DNA of 64,000 bases from JAPORK01 sp026710285 (GTDB taxonomy: Bacteria; Pseudomonadota; Gammaproteobacteria; Pseudomonadales; Endozoicomonadaceae). The translations under genes and the position numbers were made by a program. Under the pieces are notes generated by a model that was given only the letters and a program-made list of their open reading frames with translations, was not told the DNA's origin and did not search any database. Shown here piece after piece: positions 19,101-26,379 of this stretch. Within the stretch, counting starts at the first letter, position 1; every line of letters begins with the position of its first letter. The DNA is taken from contig OZ241746.1 in NCBI GenBank assembly GCA_965201045.1, positions 3,100,001 to 3,164,000 on the forward strand, read 5' to 3'.

Positions 19101-21631
19101 ATATTATTGCCTGGAAGTATAATAGTGTAAATTTACCTGTGAGTGAATTTGTTAATGGAAAAGAAATATCACAGGTTCAATATGATTTAGTTACAAGGCA
19201 GCCCATTAACAAGAAAGATATTACCGGTACAACACACTATAACTATAGTGATGATGAAAGAATGCAGGAGTTAATTCATTTTAGTAAAAACAATTATCCC
19301 AATTATTATTTACACTGGCAATATAATAACAACCGACAGACCGTTAATGTGACCGACATTGCCGGTAATAGCATACAGACGCAATATGACCGGTTTGGCA
19401 GAATCAATACCACTTATTATCAGCCAAAACATAAAGATTCACACCTGTTATCTGCTTTAAGTTATGATGGTCTTTCTCGTATAATGGCGATCAAATATGG
19501 CAGTGGAATGCAACGTACTCTTCACTATAATGGCTATGGTCAGCAGGATGAAATGACTGATACACTGGCAGGGAAATTATTATCACAATGGCAGTATCAA
19601 TATGATGATACAGATAATATTTCAACGCTAAGACAAAATGCCGGAATCAATCAGCAGGCTGTCCTGCATTACCAATATGATAACCTCGACAATCTAACGA
19701 CAATGACATGTTCTGGATCTGCCGGTTTACCATTATGTCCGAGAGATACAGCGTTTGAGCAATCTAGTCTTGATCAGGCTCCAGTAATTACACGACAAAA
19801 ATATTATTTTAATGCTTTGAACCGAATAATTAGCGTTAAAGAAACACTTAAAGATGCTGTACTGAACCACACTTTGAGTAAAGTAACAGCTTATCATTAT
19901 GATAACCTGAAATCACTACAACGTTTGCAGCAAATTAATACGCAATGGAATAATAATCAACTAAAGTTGTATAACTTTTCTTATGACGATAGTGGTAATA
20001 TGATCGTCGATGGATCTGGAAATCATCTGACTTATAACTCTTTTAATCAGGTAACTAAAGTGATCTCTACGCAGGGAAAACAAAGCAGCTATGCTTATGA
20101 TGGCAGTGGCAGAGAAGCCAGGGAAATCACATCAGCAGGTGATACTCACTATCTGCTTTATACCGGTAAAAGTCTTTTTGGCGAAATAGTTAATAATTTA
20201 CATAATGAAAAAAAAATCATCGGTTATATGGGAAGTGCTAATACGCTTAATGGCAGCGTGTATCGGTATTATGAAAAAAATTATAAAGGTGATGTAACCG
20301 GTGTATTAACTAAAATCAACGGGCATTATATTTTACATCAGCGTGATATTTACAGCCCTTACGGTATGGTATGGCACAGTAAACCTGTAGCTGACTTACC
20401 GGCATATGAACAATCTTTACAGGGTTTTAACGGAGAACGTACTGATCCTGAGACAGGCTGGTATTTTTTAGGCGCAGGTCACAGAGTTTATAATCCGCAG
20501 CAACGTTATTTCGTTAGTGCAGATCCTTGTGGCGATGGTTATGCTTTTGGAAGTAATAACCCGGTTATGAATACAGACCCTTCTGGTAATAAACCAGTAT
20601 CGCTAAAAAAATTTTTGAACGGTCTTAGCTATGTTAATACTCTGGGTTTAAAGGCTGCACATAATAAATGGGCTACTGCGGCAGGCATTATTGTGATGAC
20701 AGGGCTAATGGTTTTTTCTGCTATTGGTATCAGTAAGTACTTTGGTGCTTCAGCTAAGCTGGCTACAATGATGTCCATCCCTGCTTTTATCTCTGGTTTT
20801 TTTTCTTTTTTATCCGCTGTTATACCTAACAATAAAGGGTTAAACATTACAAGTACTATTGTGGGTACAGCGGTAGCGGCTGTTACGCTTGCTGCTGCAG
20901 GTGTTGGTATATTCAGAGCAGCTGTAAATGCATGCACGGTTACTGAAGCATCCGGCTCTATTCTGTCTGATGAGCTCGCATCAATATCTGATGAAGAAGG
21001 TGAGACTGTGAGTTTGATTAAGCAATCAGATATTCAGAATATCGACAATATGCAATATAGTGTGTTAAAAGATGTTGCAAGTGATGATTTGTCAGAAGAT
21101 GTGGTATCAGTAGAAACTGATGAACAGCTCAATGCAATATGGCAATCTCAAAGCAAATATTCACAACAAATGCCCGAATACCTTAAAAACGATCTGGTAG
21201 GGTTGCTTGGTATAGCAAGAGAAACAACAAAAAAAATAAGTATGAATGATCTGGTTGAGTTAATAGTGGCTGATGCAGATAGGAGTTTAGAAGCAAAAAC
21301 CCGCTATACGGAGACTTTTAACAAAATATTAAGCTCATTTGTGAGTAATTTTGAATATATAGAGGATAGTGATTTCGGCTATGATCTTGAAGAAAGAATG
21401 ACTCCCGGGATGAAGGGGATTGCTATGACACCAAAAAAATCTGACAATAGCAGATTTGTCGGCTACATAACCCGGGAGGATGACAGAGAAGATGGAAGGT
21501 CGATCTGGGGAACTTATTTGCTATATAAAGACAAAAGCATCAAGTTTACTGTGGACTCTTTTGAGTGGCTTGGATTAGATCAGTTTTTTACCGGTGGGTA
21601 TTTTTTTGTTAAAAATTTTCGGGAACTCTGA
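16136..21631 (+). CDS. Exported Rhs-repeat protein 1
   Basis: An 1831-residue RHS/YD-repeat protein. It starts with an N-terminal signal-like segment (hydrophobic core MIFGLLSYLLIGDVASA, about 22-39; a shorter start at Met22 is possible). A conserved N-terminal Rhs region (WSNAFNFHNAWGTQVNPRTG, GLGMGWSWNLTHFNP) is followed by about 1100 residues of YD repeats such as YDSFGRAVQ and YDREGRVTDF, which should build a beta cocoon. The core motif lies at 1435-1485: RTDPETGWYFLGAG, DPCGDGYAFG, NNPVMNTDPSGN. This is the aspartate-bearing segment that self-cleaves in other Rhs/TcC proteins. The tail of 346 residues has hydrophobic segments around PNNKGLNI (Pro1564), then a domain ending IWGTYLL and WLGLDQFF. 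That domain is shared in diverged form with the other five. The natural stop lies immediately beside an IS4-family insertion. Confidence 0.92.
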   Translation: MVYCHKEYTHLNRQSVFGKILMIFGLLSYLLIGDVASAAVQQYLQSMQYNGLKKPIKPVITNLQKDVSTTKNKHKKRPLKAASEDFSLWSNAFNFHNAWGTQVNPRTGTLSAYVKVGSLVSNWGRGPDIALNVNYNSNSKADPDGLGMGWSWNLTHFNPHNNQLSTSQGEDFNLQQMHNGRWWPIYHKLHDIQIDGSKEKNLVITYTNGLREILDHNGYEVRLEQQDGRGVNFYYTFGSHNLTTISDDQGHKIKLNRHVNYLTVTSSDSDGKPVDIRLNKFDGELRAITLPDNISAGPGIHFNYHNFLLEKISYPTGLQKHISYNCNDAMQVILKNNRQVAALCAVVRLTVDPGAKQPKSVIHYSYGQTSGNHHNYLAFNSGLTVLPNTMQDALFEASGNYTYKTTEDNGLVKKIRTYNKYHLLTDTKIISDHTGALLSEIQDFFCRTDQADGCAETNFNDLPATYSLPLKIITKNWGSGSGAPSVDIVSRTYDNRGRVISSTDAYGCREKISYCPVAGDSACPAEPAGWSLSSQLKSVTEYPAAKSILTSEPLPVMTNNFYSRELNITGHGYILKLKKIVVQSGNLRITTKRHYYNDINDPFLYGLLRQQTLTGTISPGDQLNSVTKNYYYKLNTEHSTKTSYTSIVINNNKLQYSPSQTISLFTNQVITRANAEGKNISRYHYDHWGRLIRMDTATDTPFATSSYYKYTVSPQLNQVLRTTANHLQQKIIFDGAGNKLSSFITAISVTGKAKTGIFLPEQRVTYDRYGRIITKSRYTFDQSVKMDMLTTKFSYDDMGRIIHTHLPDGQIIVRKYDDPDRCSVNYSEDSQGHRSVVSVTRTNILDSPKTQITLPASTVSSLPIKQICTEGEKLSSARVTRIMYDSFGRAVQVIAPNGNRIRKYYDREGRVTDFIDPAKNTTHYVYNLIGKVIATWLLPAKSNQRYLMFSAQYNAAGEPVWKAGENGKRIFYTYTSTGKISTIITPHHDIIAWKYNSVNLPVSEFVNGKEISQVQYDLVTRQPINKKDITGTTHYNYSDDERMQELIHFSKNNYPNYYLHWQYNNNRQTVNVTDIAGNSIQTQYDRFGRINTTYYQPKHKDSHLLSALSYDGLSRIMAIKYGSGMQRTLHYNGYGQQDEMTDTLAGKLLSQWQYQYDDTDNISTLRQNAGINQQAVLHYQYDNLDNLTTMTCSGSAGLPLCPRDTAFEQSSLDQAPVITRQKYYFNALNRIISVKETLKDAVLNHTLSKVTAYHYDNLKSLQRLQQINTQWNNNQLKLYNFSYDDSGNMIVDGSGNHLTYNSFNQVTKVISTQGKQSSYAYDGSGREAREITSAGDTHYLLYTGKSLFGEIVNNLHNEKKIIGYMGSANTLNGSVYRYYEKNYKGDVTGVLTKINGHYILHQRDIYSPYGMVWHSKPVADLPAYEQSLQGFNGERTDPETGWYFLGAGHRVYNPQQRYFVSADPCGDGYAFGSNNPVMNTDPSGNKPVSLKKFLNGLSYVNTLGLKAAHNKWATAAGIIVMTGLMVFSAIGISKYFGASAKLATMMSIPAFISGFFSFLSAVIPNNKGLNITSTIVGTAVAAVTLAAAGVGIFRAAVNACTVTEASGSILSDELASISDEEGETVSLIKQSDIQNIDNMQYSVLKDVASDDLSEDVVSVETDEQLNAIWQSQSKYSQQMPEYLKNDLVGLLGIARETTKKISMNDLVELIVADADRSLEAKTRYTETFNKILSSFVSNFEYIEDSDFGYDLEERMTPGMKGIAMTPKKSDNSRFVGYITREDDREDGRSIWGTYLLYKDKSIKFTVDSFEWLGLDQFFTGGYFFVKNFREL

Positions 21632-21635
21632 TAAA

Positions 21636-22910
21636 CAATACTTCGGACAGTTTTAAGCAGCAATTGTACCGTAGTTGCTGAATGGCTTATAAACGTCCAT
21701 GACTTTTTGGTCTTTCATGTCTAAATCTAACTCTTGAAAAAGTGTTTTCATAAGGTGCTGATTGAGCTTACGGCGCTTCCAGCTTGCTATAGAAATAACA
21801 GTTTTTTTATCTGTATTTTTTTTCCATTTATCTTGCAATTTAATCAAATTTAATGCTGTTAACGATGCATTAATTTGTGTATGAATAGCTTTTTTACTGC
21901 GTGACTGACAATGTGTTAGCCCTGTATGTTGCTTAGCATCACGAAATACAAATTCAATTTGGTATCGCGCTTTATAATAACTAATTATTTTATTTGCACC
22001 CAGTGCTGTATCTGTTGAATATAAGAGAACATGCTTGTCTTTAAACTTAAGTAGAACAATACGAATTTTTTGTTTAATCATTTTCAACCAAACAATTGTG
22101 GTATAAACTTCAATTTCCTGATCCATTTTGCCTACATATTCAAATTGTTTTGTGTCTTTACTGAAATTTACTTTTCCATCATATCGTTTCGGTCTGCCTT
22201 TTCCTTTGTACTCTCCCTGATAAGGCCACCATGCATCAGCATCAATACGTAATTTTCCTACTATGTGTAGTCCTTGTTCGGTGACGGGACGAATAAATTT
22301 CTCTTTAGTGTAGTAAGCATCACAAACTAAATATTTAATATCTAAATCATTAAGAGGAGCTTTTAATCTTTTAACTTGCTGAACATAACAGTCTGTCTTA
22401 GTCTTATCAGTATCATTTAATGTTTGACGTGCGTCCAACGCATACGCAGTATTTGCAGTCATGTCAATAATACTCACTAATGACATTTCCAGTCCATACT
22501 CTGAACGTCCTGTTTTTCCATTATAAAACTTACCTAAACCTTCTGTTTTTTTACCGCTTTTCTCCATGAAACTGGCATCGATTGCAGCAATGTATTCTTT
22601 TTCCTTTGATTCATAAGCTAGCAATTTACAGTTGAAAACTGTAAAATCAAATTCTCTTCTGTACCATCGACTGAATCGCTTTTCGTTTATTCCACAGTAA
22701 CGACTCATATTTCTAAACGTTGCTTTTCCTCGAAAAAACATAAGAGTACACAATAAAATAGTAATAAATATTCTGTGATGTTTTTTTATTTTTGACATTG
22801 ATTTCAAAATTTTATCTATTGTGTCTTCCATGAGTAGTTCTCTGTTTGTTTTTGTATTTCTACAGATTCTACTCATAAATATTTTTTAGTCAAAACTGTC
22901 CGAAGTATTG
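21636..22910 (-). mobile_element. Intact IS4-family insertion sequence
   Basis: 1275 bases bounded by a perfect 19-bp inverted repeat: CAATACTTCGGACAGTTTT at 21636-21654 and its complement at 22892-22910. A 5-bp direct repeat ATAAA lies at 21631-21635 and 22911-22915. It contains one transposase gene. It inserted right after the stop codon of Rhs gene 1 and left that stop unchanged. The same inverted repeats bound a 136-bp MITE at 30159-30294. Confidence 0.93.
21653..22876 (-). CDS. IS4-family transposase
   Basis: A 407-residue DDE transposase that moves the element by cutting at its inverted repeats. The first Asp is in AAIDASFMEKSG, the second in YLVCDAYYTKEKF, and the Glu is in YKARYQIEFVFRDAKQHTGL, which fits the IS4 signature Y-x2-R-x3-E-x6-K exactly. 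The N-terminal part is basic and probably binds the inverted repeats. The frame is uninterrupted and fills the element, with its stop inside the left inverted repeat, so it may be active. Confidence 0.93.
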   Translation of the reverse strand: MSRICRNTKTNRELLMEDTIDKILKSMSKIKKHHRIFITILLCTLMFFRGKATFRNMSRYCGINEKRFSRWYRREFDFTVFNCKLLAYESKEKEYIAAIDASFMEKSGKKTEGLGKFYNGKTGRSEYGLEMSLVSIIDMTANTAYALDARQTLNDTDKTKTDCYVQQVKRLKAPLNDLDIKYLVCDAYYTKEKFIRPVTEQGLHIVGKLRIDADAWWPYQGEYKGKGRPKRYDGKVNFSKDTKQFEYVGKMDQEIEVYTTIVWLKMIKQKIRIVLLKFKDKHVLLYSTDTALGANKIISYYKARYQIEFVFRDAKQHTGLTHCQSRSKKAIHTQINASLTALNLIKLQDKWKKNTDKKTVISIASWKRRKLNQHLMKTLFQELDLDMKDQKVMDVYKPFSNYGTIAA

Positions 22911-22937
22911 ATAAATAATTTGTAATTCTTTTGAGAT

Positions 22938-23016
22938 CGCAGGTATTGTCACCGAAAAATTGCTTATATCGATGTTGATTTTCATTACTGTCAGTGCAAC
23001 GGTACTGCCTTTGTAA
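22938..23016 (+). pseudogene. Remnant of the 3' end of a fabI copy
   Basis: This stretch aligns with the last 26 or so codons of intact fabI at 12681-13481. Shared words include TGTCACCG/TATCACCG, GATGTTGATTTTCAT/GATGCTGGTTTTCAT, and a final CTGCCTTTGTAA/CTGTCTTTGTAA, followed by a matching GACAAATAA. It no longer codes for FabI. The rest of this fabI copy is gone. Confidence 0.75.
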
Positions 23017-23075
23017 TAGCCGGATGCTACCCGACAAATAAACAATAACCGTGCAAAAATAGCAGATATTAACTA

Positions 23076-23981
23076 TCAATAGGTATAAATAAAAGAGCTT
23101 GCCCGGTTCGACAGCTTTTTTAAGCGGGTATCTTTTCTTAACAGTCTTTCCTGTTTTGCTGCTTTATCAAAAGCTTTGATTTTATTAAAATCGGGCAATG
23201 TATTGGCTTTGTTTAAACAGATAAAAACAGGCAGAGGCGTATTAATTTGTCCAGGATACATTTTTTTATATATTACATTTTGTTTGCGTAAGTTTTCTAT
23301 TTTTTCTGACCAGGTGAGGTTTGCACGCAGATGCGGAGAAAGTGGGCGCCTGATTATAATTTCCATATGCTGCGGCAATCCTTCCAGGATAGAGATATCG
23401 TTTTTCAGACCCTGACTTTGAGTAAATTTGGCTTTCAAATATTCAATAGCTTTATCTGCGGTCAGTTTAACGGAACCGGTATGGGTTGCGGCCCAGCTAA
23501 AACCGATGCGCAGGGGGGCGGTGGAGAAAAGTTTGACATGTCGGTAGGTCTGGACAAAATGCAAATGCTGTAATTTCATGTTGCCCAGCAGTGTATGACG
23601 AATTTCCTGTGAACTTAATTTTGTCATTGAAAAAGAGTGACCAAAAGCAGCACGATAATTGATCATAGCGGTTTTAAAGGCATCTTTTTTTTCATTTAGC
23701 AGCAGACCTTTTTGTAGTGTTTGTTCAGAGATAGCAATAATACCAGGACATTTACTGGTTTCCTGTCTGTTTTGTCCTTCATCATAAGTGAGGCGAGTGG
23801 TTATTTCTGTTCCTGTTTTCCTTGCATGAGCGTGGTCGGGATTATTTATTATCCATGCGGGTAAAGGCTCATCATTCAGGACGCTGGATTTAAAGGCGGC
23901 ATTTGCCTCAAGCAGTGCCAGGAGCGTATCACGAATGACCAGCTTTTCAGTTGTTTTCTCTTTGGTATCTGTATTAGTCAT
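23076..23981 (-). CDS. tus: Tus-family DNA replication terminus site-binding protein
   Basis: Tus binds Ter sites as a monomer and stops the replicative helicase in one direction, confining fork arrest to the terminus. The ATG at 23981 (301 residues) is preferred over the upstream in-frame TTG at 23993 because a GGA ribosome site is spaced for it. E. coli Tus has 309 residues. Matching blocks, in order, are APLRIGFSWAATHTGSVKL (E. coli ATLRFGWANKHIIKNL), ILEGLPQHMEIIIRRPLSPHL ([20 protein letters not shown]) and TPLPVFICLNKANTLPDF (TPLIALINRDNGAGVPDV). These cover the DNA-binding core. It is convergent with a fabI 3' remnant, and a tus 3' remnant lies after intact fabI. It suggests that this window lies near the replication terminus. 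I compared with E. coli Tus from memory, not by search. Confidence 0.8.
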   Translation of the reverse strand: MTNTDTKEKTTEKLVIRDTLLALLEANAAFKSSVLNDEPLPAWIINNPDHAHARKTGTEITTRLTYDEGQNRQETSKCPGIIAISEQTLQKGLLLNEKKDAFKTAMINYRAAFGHSFSMTKLSSQEIRHTLLGNMKLQHLHFVQTYRHVKLFSTAPLRIGFSWAATHTGSVKLTADKAIEYLKAKFTQSQGLKNDISILEGLPQHMEIIIRRPLSPHLRANLTWSEKIENLRKQNVIYKKMYPGQINTPLPVFICLNKANTLPDFNKIKAFDKAAKQERLLRKDTRLKKLSNRASSFIYTY

Positions 23982-24363
23982 TATTTTATCCAATCATAAA
24001 TATAAAACTATAATAGTATTGTTTTATAAAAAGTAAAATATTACTTTGTTTATCAATTCTCTGCGAAAGACCCCTGCCTTCAGAGCTGTCTTTTATACAC
24101 AAATTCTGGTTCGGAGTTTTTGACTGAATAATAAAAATCCTTGCTTGTAATCTTTTAGTGCTGAAATAACCTCATCATTTCCACAGGGATTGCATACTCT
24201 TTTTCAAACACGAGTTTCGCAATAACAGTTTGGACAAATTCAGTGATTGAACAGAAAAAAGAAAAAATGTTCATGCATGGTAATTTCAATCAATTGAATT
24301 TGCTGTCTGTTTATTAAAATAACAGTTTTTCTTCTGGATTCGAATTCATTCAGCTAGGTAATC
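23982..24363. other. Spacer upstream of tus, with repeat D
   Basis: 24066-24104 is a short repeat (CCCCTGCCTTCAGAGCTG, TCTTTTATACACAAATTC), also at 53484-53517 and reversed at 53866-53900. 24105-24190 matches the DNA after the tus remnant downstream of fabI. The last ten bases are the left target duplication of the ISAs1 element. Confidence 0.55.
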
Positions 24364-25603
24364 CAGGGCTGTCCCATCTAATTTATTTTAATTTTAAAAG
24401 AAGGTATTATGGTAATATTTGATAAAATTTAAGCGAGGAATGCACTGTGGAAACTTTATCTACTACGCCATCATTTATAAGTTGTTTTGCCAAATTGAAA
24501 GATCCAAGAAAAGAAGAGAAAATTAATCATAAACTCTCTGAAATATTGTTAATTGTATTGTGTGGAACAATTTGTGGTGCTAATAGCTGGCGGGATTATG
24601 TTGAATTTGGTAAATCCAAATTGTCATATCTTGAAAAGTTTTCAGATTTTGCAAATGGTATCCCTTCTAAAAATACCTTTGCACGAGTTTTTGCCGCCTT
24701 AGATTCGGATTGTTTTAAAGCTTGCTTTATTAGTTGGGTACAGTCATTACAAAACCATGTGCCAGGTGTTATAGCTATTGAGGGCAAAACATTGAAAAGA
24801 AGTTTTGATAAGGCTAATGCTCAGTCGGCTATCCATATGGTTAGCGCTTTTGCCAGTGAAACAGGGCTTGTGCTTGGTCAGCAAAAAACCAACCAAAAAT
24901 CTAATGAGATTACAGCCATCCCCAAACTGCTAAAACTTTTAGAGCTTAATGGATGTATTGTTAGCATCGATGCGATGGGCTGCCAAACAAAAATTGCCAG
25001 ACAAATCAGAAATCAAGGTGCTGATTATGTACTTGCGTTAAAAGCCAATCAAAAACAACTTTATGAAGATGTTAGCTTATTTTTATCAGACGCTGTTGAT
25101 AATAACAAACCAGGCAATATCACTGATTATGATGAAAATCTGAATAAAGAGCATGGGCGTATTGAAACGAGAAAATGCTATGTGAGTGATCAGTTGAACT
25201 GGTTGGATACCAAAGACAAATGGGTTGATCTAAAGACTATTGTGATGATTGAATCTACTCGTGAAATCGCAGGTAAAGTTAGTACAGAGCGTAGATTTTA
25301 TATTACCTCTATGGAGCCAAATGCCAGGCAAATCAATCAGTCTGTGAGAAATCACTGGTCGATAGAAAATCAGCTACATTGGGTAATGGATGTGACTATG
25401 GACGAAGATAATTCTCGGGTTAGAAAAGGTAATGCCCCAGAAAATATGTGTATGATTAAACATATTGTACTTAATATGTTACGTAAAGCTAAAATGAAAA
25501 AGTATAATCAGTCCAGTCTTAAAGGGCTTAAAAAAATAGCAGGCTGGGATAATGATACTTTAGATAGTATTATTTGTCAAAATTTTTAGATGGGACAGCC
25601 CTG
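24364..25603 (+). mobile_element. Intact ISAs1-family insertion sequence
   Basis: 1240 bases with perfect 18-bp inverted repeats: CAGGGCTGTCCCATCTAA at 24364-24381 and its complement at 25586-25603. A 10-bp target duplication CTAGGTAATC lies at 24354-24363 and 25604-25613, typical in length for ISAs1. The exact duplication and open transposase frame suggest a recent insertion. Confidence 0.95.
24447..25589 (+). CDS. ISAs1-family transposase
   Basis: A 380-residue DDE transposase. It begins with GTG after a GCGAGG ribosome site. The N-terminal associated domain has LKDPRKEEKINHKLSEIL and IPSKNTFARVF. The catalytic part has AIEGKTLKRS, VSIDAMGCQ, DYVLALKANQ and the ending HWSIENQLHWVMDVTMDEDN. 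All are ISAs1 hallmarks. The stop codon lies inside the right inverted repeat. Nothing is broken, so it may be active. Confidence 0.95.
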   Translation: METLSTTPSFISCFAKLKDPRKEEKINHKLSEILLIVLCGTICGANSWRDYVEFGKSKLSYLEKFSDFANGIPSKNTFARVFAALDSDCFKACFISWVQSLQNHVPGVIAIEGKTLKRSFDKANAQSAIHMVSAFASETGLVLGQQKTNQKSNEITAIPKLLKLLELNGCIVSIDAMGCQTKIARQIRNQGADYVLALKANQKQLYEDVSLFLSDAVDNNKPGNITDYDENLNKEHGRIETRKCYVSDQLNWLDTKDKWVDLKTIVMIESTREIAGKVSTERRFYITSMEPNARQINQSVRNHWSIENQLHWVMDVTMDEDNSRVRKGNAPENMCMIKHIVLNMLRKAKMKKYNQSSLKGLKKIAGWDNDTLDSIICQNF

Positions 25604-25613
25604 CTAGGTAATC

Positions 25614-26012
25614 CCATAACCTGAGCAAAATTGAAGGTAAACCGCTATACAAAACTATAAATCCTTTTAGAATTTGTCTAAACTATTTTATGTCCACTCT
25701 ACCATCTCTTTTGATAGCTATTGAAAAAAACAACAAATGATTTTAAAGCGCAAGAAAAAATGTAATAAAGATCTTTACCAGTCTTATCTTCAGGTCAGTA
25801 ATGTTAGGTTCTCAGGTATGGCACTGTCTGAAGTCGCCCCTATCCCGAATATTTCATACCCTAAAAAATAGAGCAAACTTATGCAAGTAGAAGACATCTA
25901 TTGTTTTTTTTGTGTAATTTTTTACTATTTTGAGCGTATTTTCCATTTTTCAGGCATAAAACCCCCCTACCCCATTATTTGTCAACATGCCGGGAACAGC
26001 ATTTCTTCTTCG
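25614..26012. other. Spacer between ISAs1 and an IS1380 remnant
   Basis: No gene recognised. The last 150 bases or so (to 26012) probably belong to the non-coding end of the IS1380-type element; TTTCATACCCTAAAAAATAG at 25851-25870 could be its outer end. This is a weak call. Confidence 0.3.
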
Positions 26013-26290
26013 CTAGCCAGGATTAAGCCGCTTAGCTATCTTTTGAAAAAGCTGTTTGTAAGGATAAGCACTGGACAAAAGAAATCGTATACGCCTACTA
26101 TTTCTAAGAATTACTGCCCCAATCTTGAGTAACTTTAACCGAATTGTACCTGCTTGTGGCCAAGCCAATTCTGTCCCGACCAAATTTACTCGAATCTGTT
26201 CTAGTAAAATATAAGCTAATGATGATAGTAATAAACGAAATTGGTTTGCCCACCAGGAATGACAACTAGTGCTTCTGAGCGCTTATACCG
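26013..26290 (-). pseudogene. IS1380-family transposase, C-terminal remnant
   Basis: The minus strand reads WWANQFRLLLSSLAYILLEQ, then TELAWPQAGTIRLKLLKIGA and YPYKQLFQKIAKRLNPG, then stop. This is the standard C-terminus of one IS1380 subgroup (N-Q-x-R-L, AQAGTIRLKLLKIGA). Only about 85 codons are left. A stop precedes the conserved part, and the catalytic domain is missing. The IS630 remnant begins about 90 bases away. Confidence 0.8.
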
Positions 26291-26379
26291 GACCCCTTAT
26301 ATTCGCAAAGGCTTTCCATAAGTCCATTTAAATGGTTTTGCCATAGTCTTATTAAAAAAATCGTAACTCCCCAGGTACT

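Noticed and set aside
22873..23079. 68-codon minus-strand ORF
   Set aside because: It spans the IS end and the fabI remnant. Its likeness to an ORF opposite intact fabI reflects the shared fabI-derived DNA on the other strand.
25881..26132. 83-codon + strand ORF near the IS1380 remnant
   Set aside because: It overlaps the reverse strand of the transposase remnant, whose conserved residues explain the open frame.
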